Source of the DNA: an uncultured Eubacteriales bacterium
Lineage (GTDB): Bacteria; Bacillota; Clostridia; Peptostreptococcales; Anaerovoracaceae
Assembly: GCA_900545135.1 (NCBI GenBank)
Contig: UQXL01000002.1
Coordinates: 1 to 64,000 of the forward strand
DNA length: 64,000 nt
Reading direction: 5' to 3'
Shown here: piece by piece, positions 32,631 through 40,969 of the stretch
Position numbering within the stretch: position 1 is the first letter of the stretch
Layout of the letters: the number at the start of each line of letters is the position of its first letter
Made by a program: the position numbers and the translations under genes
The notes under the pieces: model-generated
What the model was told of the DNA's origin: nothing
Seen by the model: only the letters and a program-made list of their open reading frames with translations
The model's database searches: none

Positions 32631-33824
32631 CTATTTCTTAGCCAGATATGCTTCGGTAGCCCTGGCTATCCTGTCCATGGCCTTTTCGATGTTCTCATAA
32701 GAATTGGCGAAAGAAACCCTCAGATAACCTTTGCCATATTCGCCGAAAGCAGAACCTGGAACCATGGCCACTCCCGCCTCGTTTATGTAATAGTTGGAGG
32801 CTTCCTCGTCGCTCATGCCGAGCTTTTTGATATTTACGAAGCAGTAGAAAGCACCTTTAGGAGCTATGCAGCTTAAGCCTTCGATCTTGTTGATCCTGTC
32901 GTATACCAGTTTTCTTCTGCGGTCGAACTGCTGTCTCATGTCTTCCACGCAGTCCTGAGGACCATTTAAGGCAACCTCGGCTCCGTCCTGTGCGAAAGAG
33001 TTGGCGCAGGTTACAGTATATTGAAGTACTCTTATCATCGCGCTGATGAATTCCTTGTTGGCAGTTACGGCAAAACCTATTCTCCATCCGGTCATCGAAT
33101 ATGATTTGGAAACACCGTGTATCATCACTGTACGGTCTCTCATTCCAGGCAGAGAAGCGATGCTGTGGTGAACGCTGTCATCATAGATGAGCTTTTCATA
33201 AATTTCATCGGAAAGAACCACCAGGTCATACTTTTCTGCGATGTCAGCGATGGCCTGCAGACTTTCCTTGCTCAGAACCGAGCCTGTCGGATTGTTGGGT
33301 GAGTTGACGATCACCATTTTGGTCTTAGGTGTAACCAGCTTCTCGATATCCTCAGGAACTACGTTGAAGTTGTTTTCCTCCAGAAGCGGATAGGAAACTG
33401 TCTTTGCTCCTACCAGATCGGCGCAGTAGAAATAGTGAAGCCAGGATGGATTAGGCACTAAGACCTCGTCGCCCGGGTCAAGAAGAGCGGTCATCGCGAT
33501 GGAAACAGCCTGGTTAGCGCCCACCGTGACGATGACGTCTGACATTTCATAGTCAAGACCGTTGTCTCTTTTAAGCTTATCTGCCACAGCCTGACGCAGG
33601 CTTTCCGTACCGTAGTTTGAAGTATAGAAAATGTGACCCTCGTCGAGAGATTTCTTCGCGGCTTCCTTGATATGAGCAGGAGTATCGAAGTTAGGCCTGC
33701 CGATACTCAAGCTTATGATATCTTTGCCTTCTTTTTCAAGCTTGGCGACAGCCTCGGTCACTTTTCGGATCCCTGAGAACGGTATGTCGTTCATCTTGAT
33801 GCTTTGTTTCATTTTAACAGTCAT
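32631..33824 (-). CDS. PLP-dependent class I/II aminotransferase
   Basis: This 397-residue protein is a fold-type I aminotransferase of the AspC/AspB-like subgroup. ISLSIGRPNFDTPAHI is near the N-terminus, NSPNNPTG is at 174-181, SDEIYEKL near 205-212, PLP lysine K240 lies in HGVSKSYSMTGWR, and a C-terminal arginine in YLRVSFANS binds the substrate carboxylate. It moves an amino group from an amino acid to a 2-oxo acid. It is the first gene of the five-gene minus-strand operon, behind a sigma-54 promoter. GGAGG lies upstream of the ATG. Confidence 0.9.
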   Translation of the reverse strand: MTVKMKQSIKMNDIPFSGIRKVTEAVAKLEKEGKDIISLSIGRPNFDTPAHIKEAAKKSLDEGHIFYTSNYGTESLRQAVADKLKRDNGLDYEMSDVIVTVGANQAVSIAMTALLDPGDEVLVPNPSWLHYFYCADLVGAKTVSYPLLEENNFNVVPEDIEKLVTPKTKMVIVNSPNNPTGSVLSKESLQAIADIAEKYDLVVLSDEIYEKLIYDDSVHHSIASLPGMRDRTVMIHGVSKSYSMTGWRIGFAVTANKEFISAMIRVLQYTVTCANSFAQDGAEVALNGPQDCVEDMRQQFDRRRKLVYDRINKIEGLSCIAPKGAFYCFVNIKKLGMSDEEASNYYINEAGVAMVPGSAFGEYGKGYLRVSFANSYENIEKAMDRIARATEAYLAKK

Positions 33825-33881
33825 AATTTATTTCCTCCCACACAAAAAAATCAGAAATTTGGTCGTTTGCTAAATTCTATA

Positions 33882-33897
33882 TGCAAACTATGTGCCA
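33882..33897 (-). promoter_or_regulatory. Sigma-54 promoter of the five-gene minus-strand operon
   Basis: Read on the minus strand, TGGCAC-ATAGT-TTGCA is a full match to the -24/-12 consensus. It lies about 58 bases upstream of the aminotransferase start and faces away from a sigma-54 activator gene. Confidence 0.85.
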
Positions 33898-33947
33898 TCG
33901 TTGAGAGAGGGGGGGGTATGCTGTTATTGAGAAAGGGGTATGGATAA

Positions 33948-33976
33948 TTGACAAACAGGACATGACGTAGTATCAT
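33948..33976 (+). promoter_or_regulatory. Sigma-A promoter of the third sigma-54 activator gene
   Basis: TTGACA at 33948-33953, a 17-base spacer and TATCAT at 33971-33976 lie about 120 bases upstream of the chosen start of the activator gene. The divergent sigma-54 promoter is 51 bases away. Confidence 0.75.
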
Positions 33977-34095
33977 TTTAATGTATGTTTATCGACAGAA
34001 AAAGGCGTCTCATGCGCGGCTTGCGCTTTTATGCGGCTATGCGGCGGGCAGAGAAGCGCCGTGCTGTAAATACGGAGAAAAGAGGGCTTGAAGCG

Positions 34096-35956
34096 ATGAT
34101 GAAAGAAGATTTCTTTTTGCAGGAAACATGCGAGATAATGTCTGGACTTTTCAATGTAGTGATCACCATAGTGGACAAGGATTTTACCCGCATTGCCGGC
34201 ACCGACCATTACAAGGCTCAGGTGGGAAAACCGGCGGCCAACCCTAATGTTTTCAAGGAAGTAATGGAAAATGAGAAGACTATAATCATCGACAAGCCGG
34301 GTGAAGAAGCGGTGTGCAGACTGTGCAGGAACCGCGCCGAATGCAGGGAAAAGGCAGCCATCTATACCCCTTTAAAGGTCAACGATGAGATAGGGGGGTA
34401 TTGGAATCATTGCTTTTACCGAAGAGCAGAAAGAGAGCCCGTTCTTTAAAAATGAAGCCTTCCGCGGATTTTCAGAAAAGCTGGCGGAACTGATTTCAAG
34501 CAAAATGCAGGCAGACGAATATCTGAGAATGCTGTCTGTCAATCTGGAGCAGAACCGCGCCATCATAAATTCAGTACATGATGGCGTTATCGCCGCCGAC
34601 GAAAACGGCAGGATATATCAGATAAACGATTCGGCAGTCGCTCTGCTGGGCGGAAAAGCGCAGGATTACACCGATAAGCCCCTCGAAAAGATTTTTTCCG
34701 TCAAGCTGATGGAGCGGATAAGAAAAGAAAAGAATTTTACGGAGGCGGAAGAACGCATATCCGTTGGAAACACCAAGGTTGCAGTGCTCGTCACGGCTCA
34801 GACCATAGAATGGAACGGCATGCCTTACGGCACCGTGCTGACCATAAAAACCATGAAAGAACTTAGCGCGCTGGCGCGCAGAGTTATAAGGGACGACGAC
34901 TACAAGATAAGCTTCGACGACATAATCGGAGATTCAGTTGAAATAGAGAACGCCAAGGACTTCGCCAGAAGAGTCGCCGGTAGCAATTCCACCGTATTGA
35001 TAAGGGGAGAGAGCGGCACCGGCAAGGAGATGTTCGCCAGAGCAATCCACGGAGCCAGCTCCCGCAGTAACGGACCGTTTGTGGCCATAAACAGCGCTGC
35101 CATACCTGAGCAGCTGCTGGAAAGCGAGCTTTTCGGCTATGAAGACGGAGCCTTTACAGGCGCCAGACACGGCGGAAAGATGGGGAAATGCGAGCTGGCC
35201 ATAGGCGGAACGCTTTTCCTCGACGAAGTGGGCGATATACCGCTGTTTCTCCAGTCCAAGTTCCTCAGGATGCTGCAGGAAAGATGCATAGAGAGGGTGG
35301 GCGGAAACAAGCGCATACCAGTCGATATAAGGATCATCGCCGCCACCAACAGAAACCTTGAAGAGATGATAGTTAAAAAAGAATTCAGGGAAGATCTGTA
35401 CTACAGACTCAACGTCATTCCTGTATTTCTGCCGCCTCTGCGCAAGCGTAAGGAAGACGTGTTTACGGTCAGCGAATATTTCCTGAAAAAATATACTGAG
35501 CGCCTGGGAAAAGAGATAGAATTCATTTCGCCTGACGCCAAGCGGGTGCTGGGCGCTTACAACTGGCCGGGAAATCTCAGGGAACTGGAAAACGCCATAG
35601 AATGTGCCGTAAATATAGAGACCAGCGGAGTGCTTACCGTCACAAGCCTGCCGGAGAAGATACGCGAGAGCGTATACGGCATGATGAACCAGAGCCAAAG
35701 CGCTGCAGATACAGGGGCAGGAGGATTTGCCCAACAGACGTACACGATGCCTGCCGGCGCGGTTTACGGAAGCTTTCAGGATCAGAGCGAGATGAAGGAC
35801 GAAGCCGTATGGCTCAGGGAAAGACGGCGCAAAGCAGACCTCGAAACGGTGCTCAAGGCGCTGGACAAATACGGCTGGGATACGAAAGGAAAAAAGAATG
35901 CTGCAAAAAGTTTGGGAATCGGAATCGCGACCCTGTATCGTATCCTCAACAAATAA
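34096..35956 (+). pseudogene. Sigma-54-dependent activator interrupted by a +1 frameshift in a G6 run
   Basis: The gene is split into two frames. The first (34096-34449) encodes MMKEDFFLQETCEIMSGLFN and a cysteine-bearing sensor domain (CRLCRNRAECREKA). At GGGGGG 34393-34398 the frame changes. Dropping one G continues as GGIGIIAFTEEQKESPFF and joins smoothly to the second frame, which holds PAS, AAA+ and HTH domains: Walker A GESGTGKE, a canonical GAFTGA, and C-terminal KNAAKSLGIGIATLYRIL. The repaired protein would have 619 residues. The second half may also start inside (ATG 34505). Divergent from the five-gene operon, it is its likely activator. The shift could be phase variation, true decay or sequencing error. 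Confidence 0.85.
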
Positions 35957-35978
35957 ACTTTAAATGATAAAAAATGAT

Positions 35979-36029
35979 AATTAGTGATAATTTCTATCAT
36001 TTTAGAGAGAAATTATCACTAATTTTTTT
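35979..36029 (+). terminator. Very strong terminator after the sigma-54 activator gene
   Basis: A 17-bp perfect stem (AATTAGTGATAATTTCT at 35979-35995 with its complement at 36008-36024) is followed by a run of T to 36029. Confidence 0.9.
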
Positions 36030-36129
36030 GTGCTCTGAGAACAATTTTTTTCATTATTATCTTGGTATTCTCCTAAATTACCTTAAATGAACGAATTAAC
36101 GCCGCTAATACAGCTATTGCTTCAAGGTT

Positions 36130-36145
36130 TGGCATAAGACTTGCG
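36130..36145 (+). promoter_or_regulatory. Sigma-54 promoter of the amidinohydrolase-peptide importer unit
   Basis: TGGCAT-AAGAC-TTGCG matches the -24/-12 consensus with correct spacing, 47 bases before the ATG at 36192. A TTG in the -12 element could be misread as a start codon in the same frame. Confidence 0.85.
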
Positions 36146-36191
36146 TAAATACTTTTATAAAATGAAAACCGTTTTAACCGGAGGGAGCAAA

Positions 36192-37118
36192 ATGTTTAAC
36201 AACGATAACAGAGAAACTGAATTCAAAACCATGATGCCTAAGCTTTACGGCGACTGGGGAGTGGATTCCGAAGTGGGCAAGCTCAGAGCAGTGCTCATGA
36301 GAAGGCCGGGAAAGGAAATCGAAGGAATAACCGATCCGGCAGCCGTGGCCATGAAAGAGATATGGGACGTAGGCAAAGTAAGGGAGCAGCATGACGCCCT
36401 TGCTGAAATATACCGCAGCCACGGAATTGACGTCTATTATATAGAAGATATGGATGAAAACCTGCCCAATGCCATATATGCCAGAGACCTGGTATTCATG
36501 ACTCCTGAGGGAGCCATAATAGCGAGACCGGCGGCAGGCTGCAGGATAGGAGAAGAAGTATACGCAGCCCGTCAGCTGGCTAAGATAGGAGTCCCTATCA
36601 TAAAGATGGTAAACGGCGACGGCATATTCGACGGAGCCTGCTGCCTCTGGATGGACAGAAAAACATGCATGCTGGGATACGGCAAGCGCTGCAACGCTTC
36701 GGCCACTGCTCAGGTGGAAGAGGAACTCCGCAATATCGGTGTGGAGAACCTCATAAAAGTAGAGATACCTAGAGGATGTGCACACCTGGACAGCTTCATG
36801 GCATTCGCAGATTTGAAAGTAGCGCTGGTTCTCAAACTGGCCGCTCCCGATACCATATACAACGAGCTTGAAGCGAGAGACATCAAGATCGTAGATATAC
36901 CTGACTACGAGGAATTCGGCAGGTTCTGCCAGAACTTCGTAGCTCTGGAGCCGGGAAAGATAGTCATGCCGACAGGCTGCCCGAAGACTGTATCCGCTCT
37001 GGAAAAGGCAGGCGTGGAATGTATACAGCTTGATGTAAGCGAAATAATCAAAGGCAACGGAGCAATACATTGCATGACGGCATTCCTCAAGAGGGACAGC
37101 GTGCCGCTGTATAAATAG
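36192..37118 (+). CDS. Amidinotransferase-family hydrolase (arginine/dimethylarginine-type guanidine-modifying enzyme)
   Basis: This 308-residue protein has the pentein fold. LRAVLMRRPGKEIEG opens the domain, NAIYARDLVFMTPEGAI gives the substrate-binding Asp region, HLDSFMAFAD gives the catalytic His-x-Asp, and GNGAIHCMTAFLKRD places the nucleophilic Cys near the C-terminus. It is distinct from the longer ArcA in this window. Candidate reactions are dimethylarginine hydrolysis, arginine dihydrolysis or agmatine-like deimination. I chose the ATG at 36192 after GGAGGGAG; upstream starts overlap the sigma-54 promoter. It heads a unit followed by a peptide ABC importer, suggesting that imported arginine derivatives are its substrates. 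Confidence 0.8.
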   Translation: MFNNDNRETEFKTMMPKLYGDWGVDSEVGKLRAVLMRRPGKEIEGITDPAAVAMKEIWDVGKVREQHDALAEIYRSHGIDVYYIEDMDENLPNAIYARDLVFMTPEGAIIARPAAGCRIGEEVYAARQLAKIGVPIIKMVNGDGIFDGACCLWMDRKTCMLGYGKRCNASATAQVEEELRNIGVENLIKVEIPRGCAHLDSFMAFADLKVALVLKLAAPDTIYNELEARDIKIVDIPDYEEFGRFCQNFVALEPGKIVMPTGCPKTVSALEKAGVECIQLDVSEIIKGNGAIHCMTAFLKRDSVPLYK

Positions 37119-37130
37119 AACAGCAGCCTC

Positions 37131-37180
37131 TGCACCACGAAGCCTTTATGCACCGAAGCTTTTGTATACCGAAGCTATTG
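37131..37180. repeat. Three degenerate 16-18-base direct repeats
   Basis: Three copies based on ACCGAAGCTTTTG (variants with ACCACGAAGCC, CACCGAAGC and TACCGAAGC) follow one another just after the amidinohydrolase stop codon. They look like slippage products in a spacer. Confidence 0.6.
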
Positions 37181-37196
37181 AAGATATTTTATCCTT

Positions 37197-37216
37197 GAGC
37201 AAAAATCAATTTGCTC
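37197..37216. promoter_or_regulatory. 7-bp dyad upstream of the peptide-binding protein gene
   Basis: GAGCAAA (37197-37203) and TTTGCTC (37210-37216) form a perfect inverted repeat 32 bases before the start codon of the binding-protein gene, with no T tract. It could be an operator or an mRNA-stabilising hairpin. Confidence 0.45.
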
Positions 37217-37247
37217 GACGGTAAATATATTGTAAAGGAGGAGAAAA

Positions 37248-38933
37248 ATGAAAAGGAATTTGATGAAGATGATAACAGTAATGTTGTCTCTGGTATTGGT
37301 CATCGGACTCTTTGCCGGATGCGGTAAAGACGGCGGGACTTCAGCCGGACCTGTGAAAGACGACGGCAGCGTCGTCATCAGAGTGCCGTTTGCATCCGAG
37401 CCATCATCCCTCGACCCGGGCTATGGAAACAGCTCAGACAGCATATGCCCTAGAGGAATGATGTTTGAGGGCCTCGTAAGGATATACGACAACAAAGTAC
37501 ATCCTGGTATGGCCGAAAGATGGGAAGTAGCCGATGACGGTGTGACATATACTTTCCACCTCAGAGACAGCAGTTGGTCAGACGGAGAACCTGTTACAGC
37601 ACATGATTTCGTATATGGTATAACGAGACTTCTCGACCCGAGCGAAGACGCACCTAACGGAAACTATGCCTGGATGGGATATTACATCAAGAACGGCGCG
37701 GAATTCAATGCAGGAGAGTGCAGCGCCGAAGAGCTGGGAATCAGAGCTATAGACGACAAGACACTGGAAATCACAGCTGTCAAGAACATGCCTTACTTCG
37801 TAGAGCTGATGAAGCTTCCTTGTTTCTATCCTGTAAGAGAAGATATGGGAGAAAAGTATGGCAAGGAATACGCATCTTCTCCGGACAAAGTAGTATGCAA
37901 CGGACCTTTCATTCTGACAGAATGGGAGCATGAGAGCAAGCTGGTATTTGAGAAGAACCCTGAATACTGGAATGCTGACGCTATCAATGTAGACGGAGTC
38001 GAAGCATACATAATCGGCGATACCGAAACCATAATCAACATGTTTGACAACGGCGAGCTGGAAATAATGAACACCATCGGCAAGGAATATATCGACAAGT
38101 ATCAGGAAACCGATGAGGCGGTATTCATCGAGAGCGCTACCATATGGTACACAGTAGTAAATACAAAGACTGACAGAGGCGAGGCTTCCAAGCTTCTGCA
38201 AAACAAGAACTTCCGTCAGGCCATATCCTACGTACTCAACAGAGAAGCTCTGGTGGAAGCTGCCTGCGGCGACGGTTCGTTCGGCATAACCCGCATGATA
38301 CCTGACCTTATCACAGTACAGGATTCGACATTGGGAGAGTTGTATCCGTTCGAGCCATATTCGACAAAGGGAGATGCAGAAAAGGCTCAGGAGCTCTTTG
38401 ACAAGGCCCTTGAAGAAACAGGCTTCACCAGAGACAACCTTCCTGACATAACTCTTCTCACCTTTGATGATGAAAGAGCTCAGGATTCAGCAGAGATCAT
38501 ACAGGCACAGCTGGGCGAAGCTTTCGGCCTCAACGTGATCATGGATACTCAGACTTACTCAGCCCGTGTTGAAAAGGAAAACCAGGGAGACTACGACTTG
38601 TGCATCACCAACTGGGCTCCTGACTACAATGACCCGATGACATTCCTTGAATGTTATGAGTCGAATAACAGCTACAACATGTACTTCGGTGGACTGCAGA
38701 ATAAAGAATATGATGAGATCATAGCTTTCTGCAACTCCACAGACGACATGCAGGCAAGAGCCGACAAGATGTTTGAAGCAGAGCAGATACTGGTTGACGA
38801 GATGGTAGGAATACCTCTCTTCCAGACATCCGGCTACTGGGGAATGAAGACTTATATGTCCGGCATAACGAAATGCGGATTAGGAGCCAACGACCCTGAT
38901 TTCTCAAGAGTTCATTACGACGGAGAGGAATAA
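37248..38933 (+). CDS. Peptide ABC transporter substrate-binding lipoprotein (family 5)
   Basis: This 561-residue protein has a lipoprotein signal (basic N-terminus, hydrophobic core, LFAGC lipobox with the modified Cys near 26). The family 5 (OppA/DppA) fold follows: VIRVPFASEPSSLDPGYGNS, YTFHLRDSSWSDGEPVTAHD in two pieces, and NADAINVDGVEAYIIGDTET-like segments. It captures peptides at the outer membrane face of the cell and delivers them to the two permeases encoded next. AAAGGAGGAG lies upstream of the ATG. Related proteins can bind oligopeptides, nickel or opines; the peptidase neighbours favour peptides. Confidence 0.9.
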   Translation: MKRNLMKMITVMLSLVLVIGLFAGCGKDGGTSAGPVKDDGSVVIRVPFASEPSSLDPGYGNSSDSICPRGMMFEGLVRIYDNKVHPGMAERWEVADDGVTYTFHLRDSSWSDGEPVTAHDFVYGITRLLDPSEDAPNGNYAWMGYYIKNGAEFNAGECSAEELGIRAIDDKTLEITAVKNMPYFVELMKLPCFYPVREDMGEKYGKEYASSPDKVVCNGPFILTEWEHESKLVFEKNPEYWNADAINVDGVEAYIIGDTETIINMFDNGELEIMNTIGKEYIDKYQETDEAVFIESATIWYTVVNTKTDRGEASKLLQNKNFRQAISYVLNREALVEAACGDGSFGITRMIPDLITVQDSTLGELYPFEPYSTKGDAEKAQELFDKALEETGFTRDNLPDITLLTFDDERAQDSAEIIQAQLGEAFGLNVIMDTQTYSARVEKENQGDYDLCITNWAPDYNDPMTFLECYESNNSYNMYFGGLQNKEYDEIIAFCNSTDDMQARADKMFEAEQILVDEMVGIPLFQTSGYWGMKTYMSGITKCGLGANDPDFSRVHYDGEE

Positions 38934-38978
38934 GGACATGAAGCGCATGTAAAAATGCCACTCTAAACATCCGGAATA

Positions 38979-39025
38979 GACGAAAGCCTTCGCTTGCAGG
39001 TCCGCCCTGCAGGCGGGGCTTCGTC
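38979..39025 (+). other. Intercistronic stem-loop between binding protein and permease genes
   Basis: GACGAAAGCC near 38979-38988 pairs with GGGCTTCGTC near 39016-39025, with one bulge, enclosing smaller GC-rich hairpins. Such elements often keep binding-protein mRNA more abundant than permease mRNA. Confidence 0.5.
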
Positions 39026-39054
39026 ATTTGACTGACGGAAAGGAAATGCAGGCT

Positions 39055-39969
39055 ATGTTGAAGTATACATTGAAAAGGATCGTGATAGCCCTAATAACAT
39101 TATTCATACTGATTTCTGCAGTGTTCGTAATGGTCAGGCTGTTGCCGGGAGATCCTTTTACAGACCCCAAAGTACCTGAGGCGACTCAGGAAAAAATGAG
39201 AGAATATTATGGACTTGATGAGCCGTTATATAAACAGTATTTTACGTATATGGGAAATCTCCTGCAGGGGGACCTGGGCTACAGCCTGAGGACACAAGGC
39301 AGGACAGTAAATGAAATAATATCGTCCGCGTTCCCATATTCGATAGATTTAGGTATAAGAGCCCTGGTATTTGCCGTGGCGGCAGGACTGCTGCTGGGAA
39401 TTGTGGCGGCTCTTAATCAGAATAAATTTCTCGACCATTTCAGTATGGCGATAGCTGTAATAGGAATATCCATTCCAAGCTTCATCGTGGGAACCGTACT
39501 GCAATATTTCCTGTCTGTAAAGCTGGGCATATTGCCGGTAGCCAGATGGGACAGCTTCGCTTCGACCATACTGCCTACCTTTGCGCTTGGCCTCGGCTCT
39601 GTAGCCACGATAGCACGGCTTATGCGTACAAGCATGCTGGAAGTTACCAACGAAGACTTCATAAAAACAGCTAAAGCCAAAGGGCTCAGCAAAGGCGAGA
39701 TAACATTGAACCATCAACTGAGAAATTCGATGCTTCCTGTAATAACCGTAATGGGACCGATGGTGGCCACACTGCTTACAGGAACATTTGTAATAGAGAA
39801 TATCTTTGCCATACCGGGACTGGGACGGCATTATGTCATAAGTATACAGACATTGGATTATCCGCTTATACTAGGAATGACCATCGTGTACAGCGTGTTT
39901 CTCGTTCTGATGCAGCTCGTTGTCGATCTGGTTTATGGATTTATAGACCCGAGGATTAAATTGAGGTAG
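39055..39969 (+). CDS. Peptide ABC transporter permease (DppB/OppB type)
   Basis: This 304-residue membrane protein has six predicted segments. MLKYTLKRIVIALITLFILI opens it, and the cytoplasmic EAA loop (TAKAKGLSKGEITLNHQLRN, about 207-226) contacts the ATPases. FVIENIFAIPGLGRHYV near 255-271 is the usual OppB signature. I start at ATG 39055 after GGAAAGGA at ten bases; two earlier in-frame ATGs have poor spacing. It follows the binding protein and precedes the partner permease by 16 bases. Confidence 0.9.
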   Translation: MLKYTLKRIVIALITLFILISAVFVMVRLLPGDPFTDPKVPEATQEKMREYYGLDEPLYKQYFTYMGNLLQGDLGYSLRTQGRTVNEIISSAFPYSIDLGIRALVFAVAAGLLLGIVAALNQNKFLDHFSMAIAVIGISIPSFIVGTVLQYFLSVKLGILPVARWDSFASTILPTFALGLGSVATIARLMRTSMLEVTNEDFIKTAKAKGLSKGEITLNHQLRNSMLPVITVMGPMVATLLTGTFVIENIFAIPGLGRHYVISIQTLDYPLILGMTIVYSVFLVLMQLVVDLVYGFIDPRIKLR

Positions 39970-39985
39970 AGAGGAGCTTGCATTT

Positions 39986-40957
39986 ATGAAAAAGAAAAAG
40001 ATACAGGAAGAAGTATACAATGTAGAGTTTGAACATGAACAGGCGGCTTTCACAGAAGACATGTTTACCTTTGCGGAAAGAGACGAAAGTGCGGCGGAAA
40101 AAATGTATGCGCCGAGCATAAGCTACTGGCAGGACGCCTGGAGACGTCTCAAGAAGAACAAGGTAGCCATGGCCAGCATGATATTCATAATCCTGCTCGC
40201 GGTACTGGCTATAGTCGCTCCTATGGTATCTCCTTACAGTCATGCTACGCTGGACTATGCGGCCATGAACCAGAGCCCGTCAGCTGAGCACTGGTTCGGT
40301 ACCGACAACCTGGGCAGAGATATGTGGGCGCGCGTGTGGATGGGAGCCAGAGTATCGCTGTTCATAGCTTTCGTCGCTGCTCTCGTTCAAAGCACCGTGG
40401 GAATAATAATAGGAGGCATATCGGGTTTCTTCGGAGGCAAAGTGGATATGTTCCTGATGAGATTGTCCGATATCGTGGACTCCATACCTCTGTTGGTATA
40501 CGTCATACTGATAATGATGATAATGGGCTCAGGCATGGCTCCTATAATCATAGCCTTCGCACTGACAGGCTGGATAAGGATGGCAAGACTGGTAAGAGGC
40601 CAGGCCCTTTCCCTCAAGGAGAGCGATTACGTCATGGCTGCCAAAGGTCTGGGAGGCTCCAATATGAGGATAATCATCAGCCACATGGTACCTAACATGC
40701 TGGGCGTCATCATAGTTACCCTCACCATGAGCATACCTACCGCCATATTCACGGAAGCTTACCTCAGCTACATCGGTATAGGATTACAGCCGCCGCTGAC
40801 CAGCTGGGGACTGCTGGCCAACGAAGGAGCGGCAGTCATCAAGACTTATCCGTACCAGCTGATAATACCGGCTCTGTTCATAAGTATCACGATGCTGTCA
40901 ATGCAGCTGTTTGGAGACGGGCTCCGCGATGCGCTCGATCCTAAGCTTAGAAAATAG
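39986..40957 (+). CDS. Peptide ABC transporter permease (DppC/OppC type)
   Basis: This 323-residue membrane protein has a long hydrophilic N-terminus (about 60 residues), then a hydrophobic segment, HWFGTDNLGRDMWARVWMGA (the OppC signature) and an EAA loop (VMAAKGLGGSNMRIIISHMV). It pairs with the OppB-type permease. AGAGGAGC precedes the ATG. The N-terminal extension (MKKKKIQEEVYNVEFEHEQA) is longer than in many homologs. Confidence 0.9.
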   Translation: MKKKKIQEEVYNVEFEHEQAAFTEDMFTFAERDESAAEKMYAPSISYWQDAWRRLKKNKVAMASMIFIILLAVLAIVAPMVSPYSHATLDYAAMNQSPSAEHWFGTDNLGRDMWARVWMGARVSLFIAFVAALVQSTVGIIIGGISGFFGGKVDMFLMRLSDIVDSIPLLVYVILIMMIMGSGMAPIIIAFALTGWIRMARLVRGQALSLKESDYVMAAKGLGGSNMRIIISHMVPNMLGVIIVTLTMSIPTAIFTEAYLSYIGIGLQPPLTSWGLLANEGAAVIKTYPYQLIIPALFISITMLSMQLFGDGLRDALDPKLRK

Positions 40958-40969
40958 GAGGGAAGAAAG

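Noticed and set aside
36141..36191. An upstream TTG start for the amidinohydrolase
   Set aside because: The TTG lies inside the sigma-54 -12 element, so it would not be transcribed with a leader. ATG 36192 has a GGAGGGAG site.
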